From Pandoraea faecigallinarum (lineage in GTDB: Bacteria; Pseudomonadota; Gammaproteobacteria; Burkholderiales; Burkholderiaceae), in the NCBI RefSeq assembly GCF_001029105.3, contig NZ_CP011807.3, positions 1,116,001 to 1,180,000 of the forward strand: a stretch of 64,000 nt of DNA. The letters run 5' to 3'. This document shows positions 52,874-63,543 of the stretch, in pieces. Position 1 is the stretch's first letter. Each line of letters opens with the position of its first letter. The notes beneath the pieces are model-generated. The model was not told where the DNA came from and ran no database searches. It saw nothing but the letters and a program-made list of their open reading frames with translations. A program made the position numbers and the translations under genes.

Positions 52874-53995
52874 TCAGGCAGCTTCGGCGCCGGGCATCGG
52901 CTGGAAGCCGGTCACCTCAAGGCCATAACCCGCCATGTTGGGAATCTTACGCGGGCTCGACAGCACTCGCATTTTACCGACGCCAAGCTCGCGCAGGATC
53001 TGCGCGCCAACGCCGTGCGTGCGGAAGTCCACCGGGCGGCGCTTCGCACGTGCCGCCTTCTCGGTTTCGTCGAGGGCTTCGAACTGATTGAACAGATGCT
53101 CTGGCGTTTCCACGCAGTTCAGCAGCACGACCACGCCCTTGCCGGCCTCGGCAATTGCCTGCATCGCGCCGGCCAGCGTCCACGAGTGCGTGGACACACC
53201 GGTTTCGAGCAGATCCATGACCGACAGCGGCTCGTGCACGCGCACCAGTGTTTCTTCTTCCGGGGCAGGGGTGCCGCGAACGAGCGCCAAATGCGGGTTG
53301 CCGCTCGGCTTGTCGCGATACAGCGTTGCCTGGAACGGACCCCATGCGGTTTGCATTTCGCGCGACGCCACCGTCTCGATCATCGACTCGGTGCGGCTGC
53401 GGTAGTGAATCAGATCGACGATCGTGCCGATCTTGATGTTGTGCTGCTCGGCGAATTCCATCAACTGCGGCAAACGCGCCATCGTGCCGTCGTCGTTCAT
53501 GATTTCGCAGATGACGGCGGCCGGCGTGAGCCCGGCCATCGCAGTCAGGTCGCATCCGGCTTCCGTGTGACCGGCGCGCACAAGAACGCCGCCGGGCTGC
53601 GCCATGATCGGGAACACGTGACCCGGCTGGACGATGTCTTCGGGGCGGGCATCGCGCGAAATCGCCGTTTTCACCGTATGCGCACGGTCGGCGGCGGAAA
53701 TGCCCGTCGTCACGCCTTCGGCCGCTTCGATCGACAGCGTGAACGCCGTGCCGTATTGCGTACCGTTGCGATACGTCATCAGCGGCAGATTCAGTTGCTT
53801 GCAGCGGGCTTGCGTGAGCGTGAGGCAAATCAGACCCCGACCATACTTCGCCATGAAATTAATGGCTTCGGGCGTGGCAAATTCGGCTGCCATGACCAGG
53901 TCGCCTTCGTTCTCACGATCTTCCTCGTCGACGAGGACTACCATGCGGCCGGCCTTCAGCTCGGCAATGATTTCTTCTGTAGTGGCCAACGGCAT
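52874..53995 (-). CDS. ribB: DHBP synthase with degenerate GTP cyclohydrolase II-like domain (RibBX)
   Basis: A 373-residue two-domain protein. The N-terminal DHBP synthase domain keeps its metal and phosphate residues (VLVDEEDRENEGDLVMAAE, GHTEAGCDL, EIMNDDGTMAR). The C-terminal part looks like GTP cyclohydrolase II but lacks the zinc cysteines: where active enzymes have a Cys-x10-Cys-x-Cys region after VRVH, this protein reads EPLSVMDLLETGVSTHSW. It therefore should make dihydroxybutanone phosphate but not open GTP, so a separate ribA is expected elsewhere. Confidence 0.92.
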   Translation of the reverse strand: MPLATTEEIIAELKAGRMVVLVDEEDRENEGDLVMAAEFATPEAINFMAKYGRGLICLTLTQARCKQLNLPLMTYRNGTQYGTAFTLSIEAAEGVTTGISAADRAHTVKTAISRDARPEDIVQPGHVFPIMAQPGGVLVRAGHTEAGCDLTAMAGLTPAAVICEIMNDDGTMARLPQLMEFAEQHNIKIGTIVDLIHYRSRTESMIETVASREMQTAWGPFQATLYRDKPSGNPHLALVRGTPAPEEETLVRVHEPLSVMDLLETGVSTHSWTLAGAMQAIAEAGKGVVVLLNCVETPEHLFNQFEALDETEKAARAKRRPVDFRTHGVGAQILRELGVGKMRVLSSPRKIPNMAGYGLEVTGFQPMPGAEAA

Positions 53996-54092
53996 AGCGA
54001 CAACGCGGGGCTGAATTTGGAAAGGCTCTATTCTACGCCAAGCCGGTGCGCGCCAGCGTCCGATCTCGCGCGACGGCACATGGAAATGCGGC

Positions 54093-54133
54093 AATACAAA
54101 GGTATTGACCTAAGTATTTGCTGCGACTATAGT
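54093..54133 (+). promoter_or_regulatory. arsR promoter and inverted repeat
   Basis: TTGACC, 17 bases, TATAGT (54105-54133) with an AATAC/GTATT inverted repeat (54093-54106) overlapping the -35 box, a good place for ArsR autorepression. The expected transcription start falls at or one base before the arsR ATG. Confidence 0.7.
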
Positions 54134-54140
54134 CAGGCAC

Positions 54141-54473
54141 ATGGCTAACCAATCCATCCCTCTCGACCGAATCTTTCAGGCGTTGTCCGATCCGACACGG
54201 CGCGCGGTCGTCGAACGCCTGACGATGGGCCCGGCGTCCGTGAGCGAGTTGGCGCGTCCGTTTTCGATGGCGTTGCCGTCGTTCTCGCAGCATCTGAGCG
54301 TGCTGGAAGACAGCGGGCTCGTCGTCTCACGCAAGACCGGGCGCGTGCGGACCTACGCACTGGAGACGCGAACGTTGGCAGGCGCGCAGGATTGGCTCCA
54401 ATTGCAGCGCGACAAGTGGACGCGCCGCCTCGATCAACTTGATGACTATCTGTTGCAAATGAAGGAGACGTGA
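54141..54473 (+). CDS. ArsR-family regulator
   Basis: A 110-residue winged-helix regulator ([22 protein letters not shown], then [21 protein letters not shown]). It lacks the Cys metal site of arsenic sensors. Regulators of this subgroup are commonly paired with an AHSA1/SRPBCC protein, as here, with overlapping or adjacent translation. The ATG has no ribosome site and lies at the predicted transcription start. Confidence 0.92.
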   Translation: MANQSIPLDRIFQALSDPTRRAVVERLTMGPASVSELARPFSMALPSFSQHLSVLEDSGLVVSRKTGRVRTYALETRTLAGAQDWLQLQRDKWTRRLDQLDDYLLQMKET

Positions 54474-54475
54474 CC

Positions 54476-54991
54476 ATGAGCCTTGCCAAGCCGTCGAATC
54501 AAGCCGCCCTTTTCTCCGTCGATCCGAAGCTCGATCTCGTGCTCGAACGGTACGTCGACGTGCCATGCGAGCGTGTCTGGGCCGCGTGGACGCAGGCCGA
54601 GCATCTCAAGAAGTGGTTCACGCCCGCGCCGTGGCAAACGATCGAATGCGAAATCGATCTCCGCCCGGGCGGGTTGTTTCGCACGGTAATGCGCTCGCCG
54701 CAAGGGCAGCAATTCCCGAACGTCGGCTGCTATCTGGAAGTGGTGGAAAACTCGCGGCTCGTATGGACGAATGCGGTACTGCCCGGCTTTCGTCCGGCAC
54801 CCGCGCCGCAGGCCGAACATGGTGGCTTCCAATTTACGGCAGCCGTGCTCATGGAGGCCCAGGGCAAAGGCACCCGCTACACGGCGATTGCGATTCACGG
54901 CAACGAAGCCACGCGTGCCCAGCACGAGGCCATGGGCTTCCACGACGGCTGGGGCAAGGCGCTCGACCAGTTGGTCGATTTGATGAAGTGA
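54476..54991 (+). CDS. SRPBCC (AHSA1-like) domain protein
   Basis: A 171-residue START/Bet v 1-fold protein ([53 protein letters not shown]). Such proteins bind small hydrophobic ligands. AAGGAGA sits seven bases before the ATG at 54476; a GTG at 54470 overlapping the arsR stop is also possible. Function unknown beyond a regulator-partner or detoxification role. Confidence 0.9.
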   Translation: MSLAKPSNQAALFSVDPKLDLVLERYVDVPCERVWAAWTQAEHLKKWFTPAPWQTIECEIDLRPGGLFRTVMRSPQGQQFPNVGCYLEVVENSRLVWTNAVLPGFRPAPAPQAEHGGFQFTAAVLMEAQGKGTRYTAIAIHGNEATRAQHEAMGFHDGWGKALDQLVDLMK

Positions 54992-55027
54992 TGCGGTGGC
55001 CGGCGCGGCGCCCCGCCCGGTCCGGTC

Positions 55028-55055
55028 GGATTGTCCGTTCTGTCCGCACTGTCCG
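55028..55055. repeat. 9-bp degenerate tandem repeat
   Basis: About three units of the pattern (G)xxxTGTCC in the 3' region of the SRPBCC gene, before the bidirectional terminator. Confidence 0.45.
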
Positions 55056-55097
55056 GCCGGCGAGAACCGTTGTTGCACCGCGCGACCGTGGATGTGA

Positions 55098-55135
55098 AAA
55101 AAGGGGGGATGTGCCCGAAGGCGCATCCCCCTTTT
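55098..55135. terminator. Bidirectional terminator between AHSA1 gene and livF
   Basis: A stem of AAAAGGGGGG-type and CATCCCCCTTTT arms with a GC inner hairpin. Six T residues follow on the minus strand (end of the liv operon) and four on the plus strand. Confidence 0.85.
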
Positions 55136-55170
55136 CGTCGCCGGACGGCGATCGCTGCGTTACGTGACGT

Positions 55171-55872
55171 TCATGCGCCGAGATAGGCGCGCTTGATGTC
55201 GTCGTTGGCAAGCAGGTTGTCCGCCGAATCGGCGAGCACGACACGGCCGGTTTCGAGCACGTAACCGCGGTCGGCCACATGCAGCGCCTTGTTCGCGTTC
55301 TGCTCCACCAGAAACACCGTCACGCCTTCCTCGCGGATCACGCGAATGATGTCGAAAATCTGCGCGATCACTAGCGGCGCCAGTCCGAGCGTCGGTTCGT
55401 CAAGCAACAGCAGGCGCGGACGGCTCATCAGCGCGCGACCGATCGCCAGCATCTGCTGCTCGCCGCCGGACATGGTGCCTGCGCGCTGTTTGCCGCGTTG
55501 CGCGAGTCGCGGGAACAACTTGAAGACGTGGTCCATACCGGCATCGATTTCGTCGCTGGAGGCGAAGAAGCCGCCCATCTTCAGGTTCTCGATCACGGTC
55601 AGGCTCGGAAACACGCGACGGCCTTCCGGCGAGATCGCCAGGCCCATGCGCATGATTTCGTGCGTGGGACGCGCGGTGATGTCGTTGCCCTCGAACATCA
55701 CGCGGCCGCTCGACGCGCGAGGGGTGCCGCACACGGTCATCATCAGTGTGGTCTTGCCTGCGCCGTTACTGCCGATGAGCGTGACGATTTCACCCTTGTT
55801 CACTTCGATCGACACGCCCGAGAGCGCTTCGACGGCCCCGTAATGGGTGTGGATCTGTTCCAGCTTGAGCAT
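55171..55872 (-). CDS. livF: Branched-chain amino-acid ABC ATPase LivF
   Basis: A 233-residue ATPase: Walker A GSNGAGKTT, signature MSGGEQQML, Walker B LLLLDEP, and the EGRRVFPSLTVIENL region typical of LivF. Its ATG overlaps the livG stop by one base. It is the last gene of livKHMGF. Confidence 0.95.
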   Translation of the reverse strand: MLKLEQIHTHYGAVEALSGVSIEVNKGEIVTLIGSNGAGKTTLMMTVCGTPRASSGRVMFEGNDITARPTHEIMRMGLAISPEGRRVFPSLTVIENLKMGGFFASSDEIDAGMDHVFKLFPRLAQRGKQRAGTMSGGEQQMLAIGRALMSRPRLLLLDEPTLGLAPLVIAQIFDIIRVIREEGVTVFLVEQNANKALHVADRGYVLETGRVVLADSADNLLANDDIKRAYLGA

Positions 55873-56639
55873 TATTCCTCCCCGAGGTAGGCCTTGATGA
55901 CGCGCGGGTCGTTGCGCACCTCGTCGGGCTTGCCGGTCATGATCGGCTTGCCGTGTTCCATCACGAGAATACGGTCGGACACCCCCATCACGAGACTCAT
56001 GTCGTGCTCGATGAGCAGCACCGAAATACCGAACTCGTGACGCAGGTTGTCGACCAGTTGCTGCAACTCGACCTTTTCCTGCGGGTTGAGACCGGCCGCG
56101 GGTTCGTCGAGCATGAGCAGACGCGGCTCGGTAATCATGCAGCGCGCGATCTCCAGCCGGCGCTGATGCCCGTACGACAGCGTGCCCGCCTCGCGGTTGG
56201 CAACCGGTGTGAGGCCGAGGCGGTCGAGCCACATCTTGGCGCGCTCAAGCGCCTTGCGCTCCGCCTGACGGAACGACCCCGTCGAGAACAGCCCTTGCAG
56301 GAAGCCGCTGTGCACGCTCATATGCTGCGCGACGAGCAGGTTTTCCACGACCGTCAACTGACGGAACAGGCGGATGTTCTGGAAGGTGCGGACCAGGCCG
56401 CGCCGGGCGACCATGTGACTCGGCAGGCCGGTGATGTCGTCGCCGTCGAGCGTGATCGAACCGCCGGTCGGGCGATAGAACCCGCCCACGCAGTTGAAGA
56501 CGGTCGTCTTGCCGGCGCCGTTCGGACCGATGATCGCCAAGACTTCGTTCTTGCGGACGTCGAATTCGACGCCGTCGACGGCGAGCAGACCGCCGAAGCG
56601 CATCTGAAGGCCGGAGAGTTTCAACAGTTCTGCACTCAT
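55872..56639 (-). CDS. livG: Branched-chain amino-acid ABC ATPase LivG
   Basis: A 255-residue ATPase: Walker [30 protein letters not shown], signature [13 protein letters not shown] and Walker B LLMLDEP. The ATG at 56639 overlaps the livM stop (ATGA). Confidence 0.95.
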   Translation of the reverse strand: MSAELLKLSGLQMRFGGLLAVDGVEFDVRKNEVLAIIGPNGAGKTTVFNCVGGFYRPTGGSITLDGDDITGLPSHMVARRGLVRTFQNIRLFRQLTVVENLLVAQHMSVHSGFLQGLFSTGSFRQAERKALERAKMWLDRLGLTPVANREAGTLSYGHQRRLEIARCMITEPRLLMLDEPAAGLNPQEKVELQQLVDNLRHEFGISVLLIEHDMSLVMGVSDRILVMEHGKPIMTGKPDEVRNDPRVIKAYLGEE

Positions 56640-57910
56640 TGCGGCAACTCCACATGCGGGCGGGTGGCGGGCAGCAGGCCTTGCGGACGCCACATCATCA
56701 GCAGCACCATCACCAGACCGAAGATCAGCATGCGGTACTCGGCGAAATCCCGCGCGACTTCCGGCAGGATCGTGAGCAGAATCGCCGCAAGGATCACACC
56801 GATCTGTGAGCCCATGCCGCCCAGCACCACCACGGCGAGAATCAGTGCCGATTCGATGAAGGTGAACGACTCCGGCGTCACCAGACCCTGACGCGCCGCG
56901 AAGAACGCGCCCGCCAGTCCGGCGAACGACGCGCCCAGCGTAAAGGCCGAGAGCTTGATGCGGGTGGGGTTAAGGCCGAGCGAGCGGCAGGCGATTTCGT
57001 CTTCGCGCAGGGCCTCCCAGGCACGGCCGATCGGCATGCGAATCAGGCGGCTCGTCACGAACAGCGTGAAGCCGACCAGCGCAAACGCGAGCAGGTACAG
57101 GAAGATCACCATATGCGAGCCGCTGTACGGCAGGCCGATGAGTTCGTGGAACGTCGTGGCCCCCTCGACACTGGCCGAGCGGGCCATCTCGAAGCCGAAC
57201 ACGCTCGGCTTCGGAATGCCCGACACGCCGTCCGGACCGCCGGTGAGGGTCGTCAGGTTGTTGAGCAGCAGACGAATGATTTCACCGAAGCCCAAGGTCA
57301 CGATGGCGAGGTAGTCGCCACGCAGGCGCAGCACGGGGAAGCCCAGGAGAAAGCCGAACGTGGCCGACATGAGCGCGGCGAGCGGCAGGCATTCCCAAAA
57401 GGTCAGGCCGAAGTATTGGTTGAGCAGGGCGTACGTGTAACCGCCCACGGCGTAGAAACCGACGTAGCCCAGATCGAGCAGGCCGGCGAAGCCCACCACG
57501 ATGTTCAGGCCGAGACCGAGCACGCAATAGATGAGCGCGAGCGTGGCCACGTCCACCGCGCCGCGCGAGCCGACGAACGGCCACACGAGCCCGACGGCGA
57601 GCAACACCCACATCGCGGTCAGTTGCTGACGGCGGCCCATTGCGGGCATCGTCGGCAATTTCACCGCGCGCTTCGTACGCAGCAGGAACGGCTTGATCAA
57701 CTGGAACACGAACACGATGGCGGTCGCGATCCACACCGGCCGCCAGTGTTGTTCGAGCACCACCTTGTAGCCGTCGAGCTTCAGTTGCAGGCCCAGGATG
57801 GGGGCCGTGAGGATGATCGTCACGATTGCGGCGATGACCGCACCCTTGAGCGTCTCTCCTGCCGGCGCACGGTTGGCGGCGCCGGACTTCATGGTGAGTT
57901 GTTGTGTCAT
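56636..57910 (-). CDS. livM: Branched-chain amino-acid ABC permease LivM
   Basis: A 424-residue membrane permease with the long N-terminal extension of LivM and the EAA-like loop [20 protein letters not shown]. It lies eight bases after livH and overlaps livG by four bases. Confidence 0.95.
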   Translation of the reverse strand: MTQQLTMKSGAANRAPAGETLKGAVIAAIVTIILTAPILGLQLKLDGYKVVLEQHWRPVWIATAIVFVFQLIKPFLLRTKRAVKLPTMPAMGRRQQLTAMWVLLAVGLVWPFVGSRGAVDVATLALIYCVLGLGLNIVVGFAGLLDLGYVGFYAVGGYTYALLNQYFGLTFWECLPLAALMSATFGFLLGFPVLRLRGDYLAIVTLGFGEIIRLLLNNLTTLTGGPDGVSGIPKPSVFGFEMARSASVEGATTFHELIGLPYSGSHMVIFLYLLAFALVGFTLFVTSRLIRMPIGRAWEALREDEIACRSLGLNPTRIKLSAFTLGASFAGLAGAFFAARQGLVTPESFTFIESALILAVVVLGGMGSQIGVILAAILLTILPEVARDFAEYRMLIFGLVMVLLMMWRPQGLLPATRPHVELPQ

Positions 57911-57918
57911 GGTCGACC

Positions 57919-58842
<924 letters not shown>

Positions 58843-58884
58843 GCGGGAAGCCTCGCGACTAGCGGGGGCCGAGCGCGAATGCGA

Positions 58885-58910
58885 GCCGCCCGCCGGGGGC
58901 GGCGGGCGGC
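58885..58910 (-). terminator. Intercistronic hairpin between livK and livH
   Basis: A perfect 10-bp GC stem (GCCGCCCGCC and its complement) with a 6-base loop and no T tract. It probably protects or partly terminates the livK message, giving more binding protein than permease. Confidence 0.6.
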
Positions 58911-58946
58911 TGGGGGTGATTCGCTGGCCGGTAAAGCGTCAGGGAA

Positions 58947-60059
58947 TCAGTTGGCAGCGGTCTTGGTAGCGTCCTTGTGCCACGTGAAAACCACGAACTT
59001 GAACGACTTCAGATCGCCGGCTGCGTCATACGAAACCTTGCCGATCGGCGTGTCGAACGTGTTGGCGTGGAGGTATTTGGCAACCTTTTCCGAGTCCGTG
59101 CTCTTGGCGCCGGCGATGCTGTCGGCGATCAGCTTCACGCCGGTGTAGGCGGGCATCTGGAACGGGCCGTTCGGATCACGCTTGGCGTCGGCGAATGCCT
59201 TCACCAGCTTGGCGTTGGCCGGGTCGGCGGCGAAGTCGGCGGGCAGCGTGACGAGCATGCCTTCCGAGGCCGGGCCGGCGATAGCCGTCACGTCCTTGTT
59301 GCCCACGCCTTCCGGTCCCATGAACGTGGCCTTCACGCCTTGCTCGCGCGCCTGACGCAGCAGCAGACCCATTTCCGGGTGGTAGCCGCCGAAGTACACG
59401 AAGTCCACGCCTTGCGACTTGAGCTTGGTGATGACCGCCGAGTAGTCCGAGTCACCGGCGTTGATACCTTCGAACAGCACGACCGGCACCTTGGCGGCGT
59501 CCAGATCCTTCTTCACCGAGGTGGCGATGCCCTGGCCGTACGACTGCTTGTCATGCACCACGGCGACCTTCTTCGGCTTGACCTTGTTGATGATGTACTG
59601 AGCGGCTGCCGGACCTTGCTGGTCGTCACGGCCGATCGTACGGAAGATGAAGTGACGCTTCTTACCTTCGGTGAGTTGCGGTGCGGTGGCCGACGGCGTA
59701 ATCATCACGACGCCTTCGTTTTCGTAGATGTCCGATGCCGGGATCGTCGAGCCCGAGCACACGTGACCGATCACGTACTTGATCTTCTGGCTGACGATCT
59801 TGTTGGCGACGGCGACAGCCTGCTTCGGCTCGCATGCGTCGTCCATGAACACGGCTTCGAGCTTGTTGCCGTTGGCGCCGCCAGCGGCGTTGACCTGTTC
59901 GATGGCGGTCAGCGCACCGGCCTTGACCATGTCGCCGTACTGGGCAACCGAACCACTGAACGGTCCGGCGATGGCGATCTTGACGGTCTCGGCGTTGGCA
60001 GCCGTTCCGAGGAGGGCGAGAGCAGCGGCGACGAACAGGGATTTGTGACGGAACTGCAT
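58947..60059 (-). CDS. livK: Branched-chain amino-acid binding protein LivK/LivJ
   Basis: A 370-residue periplasmic binding protein: signal peptide cleaved near ANA, then ETVKIAIAGPFSGSVAQYG, the conserved Cys pair (DDACEPKQ, GHVCSGST) and YFGGYHPEMGLLL. I take the ATG at 60059, nine bases after AAGGAG; an ATG at 60068 lies too close to that site. It is the first gene of the liv operon. Confidence 0.95.
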   Translation of the reverse strand: MQFRHKSLFVAAALALLGTAANAETVKIAIAGPFSGSVAQYGDMVKAGALTAIEQVNAAGGANGNKLEAVFMDDACEPKQAVAVANKIVSQKIKYVIGHVCSGSTIPASDIYENEGVVMITPSATAPQLTEGKKRHFIFRTIGRDDQQGPAAAQYIINKVKPKKVAVVHDKQSYGQGIATSVKKDLDAAKVPVVLFEGINAGDSDYSAVITKLKSQGVDFVYFGGYHPEMGLLLRQAREQGVKATFMGPEGVGNKDVTAIAGPASEGMLVTLPADFAADPANAKLVKAFADAKRDPNGPFQMPAYTGVKLIADSIAGAKSTDSEKVAKYLHANTFDTPIGKVSYDAAGDLKSFKFVVFTWHKDATKTAAN

Positions 60060-60622
60060 TGTAGACATCTCCTTGATTTGTATTTTTTGACTACCCGGGC
60101 ATGCGGTGGTCTTGATCGACTGCTGAACCTGGTCGGTATTGGATCATTCTGCCGTTGCCGGCTCGAACGATGCGCCATAGTAGCGTAATACGCTGCTCAA
60201 TAGAAACAGGTATCCTGAGTCCATCCGAAACCCGCATGGATAAACGTTTTCAAAAGGGTCAAAAGAAAAAAATAAGAGTCGTCACAGTAATGCTCCGTAG
60301 TACTACGCAGATCAAAAATGTGGCGCTCGTGTCCGAATCCGGCAAATCGGGGTCACGTTGACGGATGCCGCCGGCTTGTCCATCAGGACATTTTGGATAC
60401 AATCCGCGGGGCATTGAAATCCAATTTTCTTGTTTTGCTTTCAGGCGCGATATTCCGGGCGATGGTATGCGCGCGAATATATCGCCGGAATTGGCTGCAT
60501 CGCCGGAATCGCCGGAATTGCCGGGATCGCCGGGATCGCCGGAATCAACGGAGTAACGAGGTAACGGAGTAACGAGGTAACGGAGTAACGGGGGAACGTG
60601 GTAACGGAATCAACGAACCCGT
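60060..60622. other. Intergenic region upstream of livK
   Basis: 563 bases between livK and the LysR gene, both on the minus strand. The livK-proximal part (to about 60330) is AT-richer and must hold the livK promoter. The distal part contains two adjoining tandem arrays (60481-60616). No gene is supported. Confidence 0.6.
60481..60616. repeat. Two adjoining tandem arrays, 9-bp then 8-bp units
   Basis: Positions 60481-60552 hold eight units of a degenerate ATCGCCGGA 9-mer, and 60553-60616 hold eight units of a GTAACGGA-type 8-mer, ending six bases before the LysR stop codon. The clean change of period at 60553 is striking. Confidence 0.85.
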
Positions 60623-61528
60623 TCACATCGACAGCGCATGACGCTGGTTGCGCGCGCGCCGGATCAGCGCGAGAAACGCGGCGAGAATCGGTGAATCGTC
60701 GTCGCGCCGGTACATGCAGTTCAGCTCGATCAAGCGTAGGCGCTGCGACTTCAACGGCCGATACACCACGCCGGGCAGCCGCAGGTTGGCGGCCGACTCC
60801 GTCGTCACGCAAACGCCGAAGCGGCTTGCCACCAGCGCAATCGACGTCACCACGTCCTCCACCTCCTGTTCCACCCGCAACGTCACGCCCTCGGCGCGAA
60901 AGGCCGCCGCCACTTCTTCCGCAAGCCCGGGGACCGGTGCATTCGGATAGAGGATCATCCGCTCGTTATCGAGATCGGCGAGCGTGAGCGACGCGCGCTC
61001 GCACAGCGGATGTCCTTCGTAAAGCGCGACGAGAAACGGCTCCCGGTGTATCCAGTCGACCACCAGATCGGGCTCGTCCGGAATCAGCCGGTTGAAGCCA
61101 ATGGCGATGCGTCGCTCGCGCAGCGCCGCGATCTGCTCGGTTTTCGACAGATTGTGCAGGCCGATCTTCACCGCCGGCCGTTCGGTATGAAAGCCCGCCA
61201 GCAAGCGTGGAATCACATTCAGAATGCCGGAGCTGAAGATGCCGACGTCGAGCCGCCCGATATACCCCTCGCCGGCCAGCCGCGTCTGCTCCTCGGCGCG
61301 GCGTGCGAGCGCCAGAATGTTGGGGACCTCGGCGAGCAGTGTCTGCCCCGCGGCGGTCAGTGTCGCGCCCTTGGGCGTGCGCACGAACAACGGCGTGCCC
61401 AGTTGCGCTTCGAGCGCGTGGATGTGGCGCGTGAGCGGCGGCTGCGCCATGTTCAGGCGCTCGGCCGCGCGTCCGAAGTGACCTTCCTGCGCCACAGCGA
61501 GGAAGTAGCGCATTTGTTTGATGTCCAT
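60623..61528 (-). CDS. LysR-family regulator of the tautomerase operon
   Basis: A 301-residue LysR regulator (KQMRYFLAVAQEGHFGRAAERLN, then MAQPPLTRHIHALEAQLG) of the CatR/BenM-like aromatic group. The ATG at 61528 has AGGACGG upstream. It is divergent from the tautomerase-hydratase-decarboxylase genes with a perfect inverted repeat between. Likely inducer is a ring-cleavage product. Confidence 0.9.
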   Translation of the reverse strand: MDIKQMRYFLAVAQEGHFGRAAERLNMAQPPLTRHIHALEAQLGTPLFVRTPKGATLTAAGQTLLAEVPNILALARRAEEQTRLAGEGYIGRLDVGIFSSGILNVIPRLLAGFHTERPAVKIGLHNLSKTEQIAALRERRIAIGFNRLIPDEPDLVVDWIHREPFLVALYEGHPLCERASLTLADLDNERMILYPNAPVPGLAEEVAAAFRAEGVTLRVEQEVEDVVTSIALVASRFGVCVTTESAANLRLPGVVYRPLKSQRLRLIELNCMYRRDDDSPILAAFLALIRRARNQRHALSM

Positions 61529-61572
61529 GAGCCGTCCTATGGCCGTCGTTCGATCGGCCGATGTCACACCTT

Positions 61573-61589
61573 GATACCGAAATGGTATC
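61573..61589. promoter_or_regulatory. LysR operator candidate GATACC-N5-GGTATC
   Basis: Perfect 6-bp arms with a 5-base spacer (T-N11-A type) about 45 bases upstream of the LysR start; a further CGGTAT/GGTATC pair follows at 61604-61620. This is the classical layout of a LysR recognition and activation site. Confidence 0.65.
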
Positions 61590-61708
61590 GGAATTTCGAA
61601 AATCGGTATTGGACGGTATCTCGTCGCGCGCGCATCATGAGCGCACGAAGCATGAGCGCATTCGTGCTCGCATTCGCATTCGTTTGGGCATTCTGAGGGG
61701 ACACCAAC

Positions 61709-61918
61709 ATGCCGATCGTACATATCAATCTGGTGGAAGGTCGCGACGACGCCACCGTGAAGGCCTGCGTGAAGGCCGTGGCCCGCACCGTGCACGAAAC
61801 GCTCGGCGCGCCGCTCGAATCGATTCGCGTCTACGCCACGCAAGTGCCCGCTGCGCACTGGGCGGTGGGCGAGCGCACCAAGGATGAGCCGGCCGCGCCG
61901 GCCAAGGCAGGCGCGTGA
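61709..61918 (+). CDS. dmpI: 4-oxalocrotonate tautomerase-family protein
   Basis: A 69-residue tautomerase. After Met removal Pro1 is the catalytic base, and Arg11 and Arg39 line up with the substrate-binding residues of 4-oxalocrotonate tautomerase; position 50 is Trp where Phe is usual. It would ketonise 2-hydroxymuconate to 4-oxalocrotonate. GAGGGG precedes the ATG. Its stop overlaps the next start (TGATG). Confidence 0.88.
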   Translation: MPIVHINLVEGRDDATVKACVKAVARTVHETLGAPLESIRVYATQVPAAHWAVGERTKDEPAAPAKAGA

Positions 61919-62745
61919 TGGGCACGACACCTCGCGACGCCGCCACGCAGGCGCGCCTGCAACAGGCCGCCGACGCGCTGCTGGAAGCCGAACGCTCGCA
62001 TCGCTTCATCGCCCCGCTGCGCGACACGTTCGCGCCGCTCACCATCGACGACGCCTACGCCATCCAGCGCATCAACACCGAGCGCCGTCTGGCTGCCGGG
62101 CGCCGTATCGTCGGCTGCAAGATCGGCCTGACATCGGTCGCCGTGCAAAAGCAGCTCGGCGTCGATCAGCCCGACTTCGGCATGCTCTTCGACGACATGG
62201 GCTATGGCGACGGTGAACCGATTCCCGCGTCGATCCTCATGCAACCGAAGATCGAGGCTGAGATCGCCTTTGTGATCGGTCGCGATCTGAGCGTGGAAAA
62301 TCCGGGCCAGCTGGATGTGCTCAACGCCATCGATTACGCGTTGCCTGCGCTGGAAATCGTCGGCAGCCGCGTTGCCGACTGGAACATTCGCATTACCGAC
62401 ACGATTGCCGACAACGCCTCGTCGTCCGCTTATGTGATTGGCAATACGCCGAAGAAGCTGTCCGAATTCGATGTGCGCATGTGCGGCATGGTCATGGAGC
62501 GTCGCGGCGAGCCGGTGTCCGTGGGGGCGGGCGCCGCCTGTCTGGGCAGACCGATCAACGCCGTGGTGTGGCTCGCCCGCACGATGGCGGCCGTGGGCAC
62601 ACCGCTCAAGGCGGGCGATCTGGTGCTCTCCGGCGCGCTCGGCCCAATGGCCGCCGTCACGCCGGGCGACATCTTCGAGACCCGCATCAACGGCCTGGGC
62701 TCGGTCCGAGCCGTCTTTGAACCTGCCAGCGAGGCTGCACGATGA
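61918..62745 (+). CDS. dmpE: 2-oxopent-4-enoate hydratase (DmpE/MhpD family)
   Basis: A 275-residue member of the fumarylacetoacetate-hydrolase-like hydratase/decarboxylase family: [52 protein letters not shown]. It adds water to 2-oxopent-4-enoate to give 4-hydroxy-2-oxovalerate. It fits DmpE/XylJ better than DmpH because of the HQPDFG-like segment. ATG at 61918, with GTG at 61915 also open. Confidence 0.88.
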   Translation: MGTTPRDAATQARLQQAADALLEAERSHRFIAPLRDTFAPLTIDDAYAIQRINTERRLAAGRRIVGCKIGLTSVAVQKQLGVDQPDFGMLFDDMGYGDGEPIPASILMQPKIEAEIAFVIGRDLSVENPGQLDVLNAIDYALPALEIVGSRVADWNIRITDTIADNASSSAYVIGNTPKKLSEFDVRMCGMVMERRGEPVSVGAGAACLGRPINAVVWLARTMAAVGTPLKAGDLVLSGALGPMAAVTPGDIFETRINGLGSVRAVFEPASEAAR

Positions 62746-63503
62746 GCCACATCCACGACTACGCCAAGCTGCTGGACGATGCAGCGCACTTCGCCCACGA
62801 AGTTGAACAGTTCGACACCGATAACCGCCTCTCGCTGGACGACGCCTACGCCATTCAGGCCGCGTCGCTCGCACGCCGCGCCGAACGCGGGGAGACGCGT
62901 GTCGGCGTGAAGATGGGGTTCACCAGCCGCGCCAAGATGATTCAGATGGGCCTCTCGGACGTGATCTGGGGCCGGCTGACGTCCGGCATGCAGGTCGAAG
63001 AGGGCACGTCCATCGACTTCAAGCGCTACGTGCATCCGCGCGTCGAGCCGGAAATCGCCTTCATTCTGAAAAAGCCGCTCGAAGGCAACGTCACGGGGCC
63101 GCAGGCGCTCGCGGCGGTGGAGGCAATTGCACCGGCCATCGAGATCATCGATTCGCGTTACAAGGACTTCAAGTTCACGCTGCCGGAGGTGATTGCCGAC
63201 AACGCGTCGTCGAGCGGTTTCGTGATCGGTGCCTGGCACGACCCGCGCATCGACTTCTCGAATCTGGGGCTGGCGATGACGATCGACGGCCGCACCGTGC
63301 AGGTCGGTTCGACGGCGGCGCTGCTGGGCCATCCGCTGCGCTCGCTGGTTGCGGCGGCGCGTCTGTCGGCTGCCGCGGGCGAGCCGTTGCAGGCGGGCTG
63401 GATCGTGATGGCGGGCGGCGCGACGCCGGCCGAATACATCAAGCCGGGGCAGTACGTGTCGGTGGAAATGGAGTCGCTCGGCCGCGTGGGCTTCCACGTC
63501 TGA
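62742..63503 (+). CDS. dmpH: 4-oxalocrotonate decarboxylase (DmpH family)
   Basis: A 253-residue family relative of the preceding hydratase, closer to DmpH/Xyl[58 protein letters not shown]. It decarboxylates 4-oxalocrotonate to 2-oxopent-4-enoate, the hydratase substrate; the two enzymes form a complex in known pathways. The start overlaps the hydratase stop (ATGA). No ring-cleavage dioxygenase, aldolase or acylating dehydrogenase is present here. Confidence 0.9.
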   Translation: MSHIHDYAKLLDDAAHFAHEVEQFDTDNRLSLDDAYAIQAASLARRAERGETRVGVKMGFTSRAKMIQMGLSDVIWGRLTSGMQVEEGTSIDFKRYVHPRVEPEIAFILKKPLEGNVTGPQALAAVEAIAPAIEIIDSRYKDFKFTLPEVIADNASSSGFVIGAWHDPRIDFSNLGLAMTIDGRTVQVGSTAALLGHPLRSLVAAARLSAAAGEPLQAGWIVMAGGATPAEYIKPGQYVSVEMESLGRVGFHV

Positions 63504-63543
63504 GCCGGATGCCGGGCGGCGGAACTTGCCGCCCGGCGTATCC

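Noticed and set aside
53996..54140. Possible FMN riboswitch upstream of ribBX
   Set aside because: The gap is only 145 bases, shared with the arsR promoter, and lacks the conserved FMN-element hairpins.
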